Shown: in pieces, positions 61,366 through 64,000 of the stretch
Position numbering within the stretch: position 1 is the first letter of the stretch
Layout: every line of letters starts with the position of its first letter
Assembly: GCA_023439045.1 (NCBI GenBank)
Contig: JAEXOY010000043.1
Coordinates: 248,001-312,000, forward strand
Direction of reading: 5' to 3'
Origin: Bacillota bacterium
GTDB lineage: Bacteria; Bacillota; Clostridia; Acetivibrionales; DSM-1351
Length of the DNA: 64,000 bases
Notes under the pieces: generated by a model
What the model was told of the DNA's origin: nothing
The model's database searches: none
What the model saw: only the letters and a program-made list of their open reading frames with translations
Made by a program: the position numbers and the translations under genes

Positions 61366-61792
61366 TTGCTTCACCACCCATTTCTGTCTCGCGGGTTACA
61401 AATTTACATTTAACAGGAAGCTTGTGCATAGCGAGTCTTAATGCTTCTCTAGCAACTTCTTCACTTACTCCCGCGATTTCAAATAATACTCTACCTGGCT
61501 TAACTACTGCTACCCAGTATTCAGGTGAACCCTTACCACTACCCATACGAGTTTCAGCAGGCTTCTTTGTAACTGGCTTATCTGGGAAAATCTTTATCCA
61601 AACCTGGCCACCACGCTTGATAAAACGTGTCATTGCTATTCTGGCAGCTTCGATCTGGTTGCTTGTTATCCAAGCGGGTTCAGTAGCCTGTATACCGTAT
61701 TCACCATTGCTAACAACGTTACCTCTGGTTGCCTTACCGGTCATTCTGCCTCTGTGAACCCTTCTACGTTTAACTCTCTTAGGCATTAACAT
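61355..61792 (-). CDS. rplP: 50S ribosomal protein L16
   Basis: The 145-residue protein begins MLMPKRVKRRRVHRGRM and has RWIKIFP-like VWIKIFPDKPVTKKPAETRM and GSGKGSPEYWVAVVKPGR. The first ATG has GGAGGGG 7 nt upstream and overlaps the rpsC stop by one base (TAATG). Confidence 0.98.
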   Translation of the reverse strand: MLMPKRVKRRRVHRGRMTGKATRGNVVSNGEYGIQATEPAWITSNQIEAARIAMTRFIKRGGQVWIKIFPDKPVTKKPAETRMGSGKGSPEYWVAVVKPGRVLFEIAGVSEEVAREALRLAMHKLPVKCKFVTRETEMGGEANES

Positions 61793-62460
61793 TATTGAAC
61801 CCCTCCTTCCGCTTTTCTGTCTTTCTTAACAGCTGGAAGAACTTCTCCTTTATATATCCATACCTTGACACCGATCTTACCATAAGTTGTGTCTGCTTCA
61901 GCAAAGCCATAATCAATGTCTGCACGAAGTGTCTGAAGTGGAATAGTTCCTTCATGATAATGTTCAGTTCTAGCGATTTCAGCACCGCCAAGTCTTCCTG
62001 CACATGAAGTCTTAATTCCCTTAGCTCCGAGTTTCATTGTTCTTGACATAGCCTGCTTCATAGCTCTTCTGAAAGATATACGCTTTTCAAGCTGTGATGC
62101 GATGTTCTCTGCAACGAGCTGAGCATCCAATTCTGGACTCTTAATCTCAGTAATGTTGATAAGAACACTCTTACCTGTCATCTTTTCAACTTCTTTTCTA
62201 AGTTCTTCAATACCCTGTCCGCCCTTGCCGATAACGAGGCCTGGCTTCGCAGTGTTTAAGTTGATCTTAATCTTATTTGCAGCACGTTCAATTTCAATTC
62301 TTGAAACGCCTGAAATATAAAGCTTCTTCTTTAAAAATTTTCTTATTTTAACGTCTTCTACAAGATATGCGCTGAAGTTCTTATCATTTGCATACCATTT
62401 AGTATCCCAGTCTTTAATAATTCCGATTCTTAATCCGTGTGGATTTACTTTCTGGCCCAT
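61792..62460 (-). CDS. rpsC: 30S ribosomal protein S3
   Basis: The 222-residue protein begins MGQKVNPHGLRIGIIKDWDT, has a KH domain (KPGLVIGKGGQGIEELRKEV) and the C-terminal GRLGGAEIARTEHYHEGTIP. Confidence 0.98.
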   Translation of the reverse strand: MGQKVNPHGLRIGIIKDWDTKWYANDKNFSAYLVEDVKIRKFLKKKLYISGVSRIEIERAANKIKINLNTAKPGLVIGKGGQGIEELRKEVEKMTGKSVLINITEIKSPELDAQLVAENIASQLEKRISFRRAMKQAMSRTMKLGAKGIKTSCAGRLGGAEIARTEHYHEGTIPLQTLRADIDYGFAEADTTYGKIGVKVWIYKGEVLPAVKKDRKAEGGVQ

Positions 62461-62479
62461 CTTCCAACCTCCTTCTCGC

Positions 62480-62956
62480 TTATTTTCTTTCCTTTAGCAC
62501 AAGTGTTATATGACTTGTTCTCTTTTGAATTTTAAATGCTCTACCCTGAGCACGTGGCATTATTCTCTTCAACGTTGGCCCCTGTGTAGCAAATGCTTCT
62601 GCAACGAAGAGATCATCATGTGACAATCCATTGTTGTTTACCGCATTAGCTTCAGCTGACTTAAGCAACTTTAAAAGAACTTCAGATGCAGCCTTAGGCG
62701 TAAACTTCAATATAGCGTAAGCCTCATCAATACCCTTATCCTTAATTAGGTCAAGAACAATCTTAACCTTTCTGGATGATATACGAGCATACTTTACAAC
62801 TGCTCTTCCCTCGTCCTTACCTATTCCGAGAACCTTTCTCTCCTTCTTAGTAAGAAGCGCAGGCTTATTTGATTTTCTATGTGGTGCATTCTGTTCAGCT
62901 AATATCTGTTCTTTATTCTTTAATAGCTCCTCTTTGGACATAACCTTCTTCTCCAA
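62480..62956 (-). CDS. rplV: 50S ribosomal protein L22 with N-terminal extension
   Basis: The L22 core starts near residue 50 (RAVVKYARISSRKVKIVLDL) and ends with the loop and TSHITLVLKE. The 158 residues are about 45 more than usual, because of a charged N-terminal extension (KEELLKNKEQILAEQNAPHR). TTG at 62956 has AAAGGAGG 8 nt upstream and is the likely start; ATG five codons later is the alternative. Confidence 0.96.
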   Translation of the reverse strand: MEKKVMSKEELLKNKEQILAEQNAPHRKSNKPALLTKKERKVLGIGKDEGRAVVKYARISSRKVKIVLDLIKDKGIDEAYAILKFTPKAASEVLLKLLKSAEANAVNNNGLSHDDLFVAEAFATQGPTLKRIMPRAQGRAFKIQKRTSHITLVLKERK

Positions 62957-63016
62957 GTGAATAGCCTCCTTTCAGCTCTAATCTAAAAACTTAGTCAAAG
63001 ATAACATCTTAGCAAC

Positions 63017-63298
63017 TTATCTTAATGATGATGACTTTTCATTGCCAGCGTGTCCCTTGTATGTTCTGGTAGGTGCAAACTCACCAAGCTTGTGACCAAC
63101 CATTTCATCAGTAATATACACTGGAACATGCTTCTTTCCATCATGCACAGCAATTGTATGACCAATCATCTGTGGAAAGATTGTTGACGCTCTTGACCAT
63201 GTCTTTATTACTTTTTTATCGTTAACCTTATTCATTTCTTCAATCTTCTTCATCAATGAATCCAGCACGTAAGGTCCCTTTTTAATTGATCTACTCAT
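63017..63298 (-). CDS. rpsS: 30S ribosomal protein S19
   Basis: The 93-residue protein begins MSRSIKKGPYVLDSLMKKIE and has ITDEMVGHKLGEFAPTRTYK near the end. Confidence 0.98.
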   Translation of the reverse strand: MSRSIKKGPYVLDSLMKKIEEMNKVNDKKVIKTWSRASTIFPQMIGHTIAVHDGKKHVPVYITDEMVGHKLGEFAPTRTYKGHAGNEKSSSLR

Positions 63299-63382
63299 TA
63301 TTTAAATCCTCCCTTCGTCGCCAATATACGATAGGATTTGGCGGAGCGGAGTATACCGCTCATTGCTTCCAAATACCTCAAA

Positions 63383-64000
63383 TTACTTCTGGTTTCTTCT
63401 CTTAACAATAAACTTATCTGACTTATTCTTCTTCTTTCTTGTCTTCAAGCCGAGAGTTGGTTTACCCCAAGGAGTAACTGGACTTGGTCTACCGATTGGT
63501 GACTTACCTTCACCACCACCGTGTGGGTGATCACATGGGTTCATAACAACACCACGTACAGTAGGTCTTATACCCATCCATCTCTTTCTACCAGCCTTAC
63601 CTATCTTAACATTTTCATGTTCAAGATTTCCGATTTGGCCGATAGTAGCTTTACAATTCATTCTGATCATTCTAACTTCGCCTGATGGAAGTCTAACCTG
63701 AGCATACTCGCCTTCTTTAGCCATCAACTGAGCAGCATTACCTGCAGCTCTAACTAGCTGACCGCCCTTACCAGGCTTTAACTCAATGTTGTGAATGAAT
63801 GAACCTACAGGAATATTTGCAAGTGGAAGTGCATTACCTGGTCTGATATCTGCCTTTGCACCTGACTCTATAGCATCTCCAACACTTAAACCAACTGGTG
63901 CAAGAATATATCTCTTTTCACCATCTGCGTAGTTAAGAAGTGCAATATTTGCAGTCCTGTTTGGATCATATTCAATAGTTGCTACCTTTGCAGGTATTCC
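63383..64000 (-). CDS. rplB: 50S ribosomal protein L2 (5' end outside window)
   Basis: The last 205 or so residues are present, from GIPAKVATIEYDPNRTANIA through GKGGQLVRAAGNAAQLMAKE and the peptidyl-transferase-site MNPCDHPHGGGEGKSPIGRP to the end IVKRRNQK. The frame stays open to the window edge. It is followed by rpsS after 84 bp that contains two short hairpins (CGCCAA/TTGGCG and GAGCGG/CCGCTC). Confidence 0.98.
   Translation of the reverse strand, partial: GIPAKVATIEYDPNRTANIALLNYADGEKRYILAPVGLSVGDAIESGAKADIRPGNALPLANIPVGSFIHNIELKPGKGGQLVRAAGNAAQLMAKEGEYAQVRLPSGEVRMIRMNCKATIGQIGNLEHENVKIGKAGRKRWMGIRPTVRGVVMNPCDHPHGGGEGKSPIGRPSPVTPWGKPTLGLKTRKKKNKSDKFIVKRRNQK

Overview
This 64 kb window is bacterial chromosome from a low-G+C Firmicute, most likely a Clostridia of the Ruminiclostridium/Acetivibrio type. 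The evidence is the A/T-rich intergenic DNA, strong AGGAGG ribosome-binding sites, LonB, zinc-type adenylate kinase, S14 type Z, an HPr-like paralogue, the rplQ-ecfA1-ecfA2-ecfT-truA-rplM-rpsI layout, and a tmRNA tag ending ALAAA. The genus is inference. Almost every gene is on the minus strand; only four intact genes (Fic, a Cys-rich protein, a lytic transglycosylase and a methyltransferase) and one dead transposase are on plus.

Layout. 1-2.2 kb: a truncated secreted sensor/ligand-binding protein with no standard start codon, and a short-chain dehydrogenase resembling 7-alpha-hydroxysteroid dehydrogenases. 2.5-6.0 kb: a two-gene unit, NUDIX hydrolase plus PLD-nuclease/helicase/DUF3427, which looks like a defence module. 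6.0-12.0 kb: an accessory region abutting the 3' end of the tmRNA gene. It holds a Fic protein with its own HTH, an antibiotic-resistance-type ABC-F ATPase behind a long attenuator leader, a HigBA-type toxin-antitoxin pair, a dead IS1182-type transposase, and a duplicated copy of the tmRNA terminator/3' end, so ssrA was probably an integration site. 12.0-16.3 kb: ssrA, smpB, a PHP phosphoesterase, a DUF402 protein, a Cys-rich protein and a lytic transglycosylase. 16.4-16.7 kb: a cluster of DnaA boxes. 16.7-28.5 kb: core housekeeping (tsaD, uppP, a secreted nuclease, lonB, clpX-clpP-tig, a phosphoesterase, uvrC, an HPr-like protein lacking the active-site His). 28.6-37.4 kb: an ECF sigma/anti-sigma/membrane-protein operon, a LonH-type protease, the tsaE-tsaB-rimI group, an amidohydrolase and a membrane protein of unknown role. 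37.6-43.4 kb: an ABC exporter with an ArsR-family regulator, then about 2 kb without genes that carries a striking array of about 23 palindromic 35-bp units, then a small kinase-like protein. 43.5-64 kb: the ribosomal protein region rpsI-rplM-truA-ecfT-ecfA2-(methyltransferase)-ecfA1-rplQ-rpoA-rpsD-rpsK-rpsM-rpmJ-infA-KOW-map-adk-secY and the spc/S10 genes up to a partial rplB.

How the parts work together. ssrA and smpB form the trans-translation system, whose tagged products go to ClpXP, also encoded here. Trigger factor, LonB and LonH add protein quality control. TsaB, TsaD and TsaE make the t6A tRNA modification. EcfA1/A2/T form the shared energy-coupling module for vitamin uptake.

A recurring oddity is the number of degenerate tandem repeats (18-65 bp units) in gaps between genes, some reaching into the 3' ends of genes (truA, tsaB, the PHP gene). 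The palindromic array at 41.86-42.65 kb is the most extreme case and the least explained element in the window.
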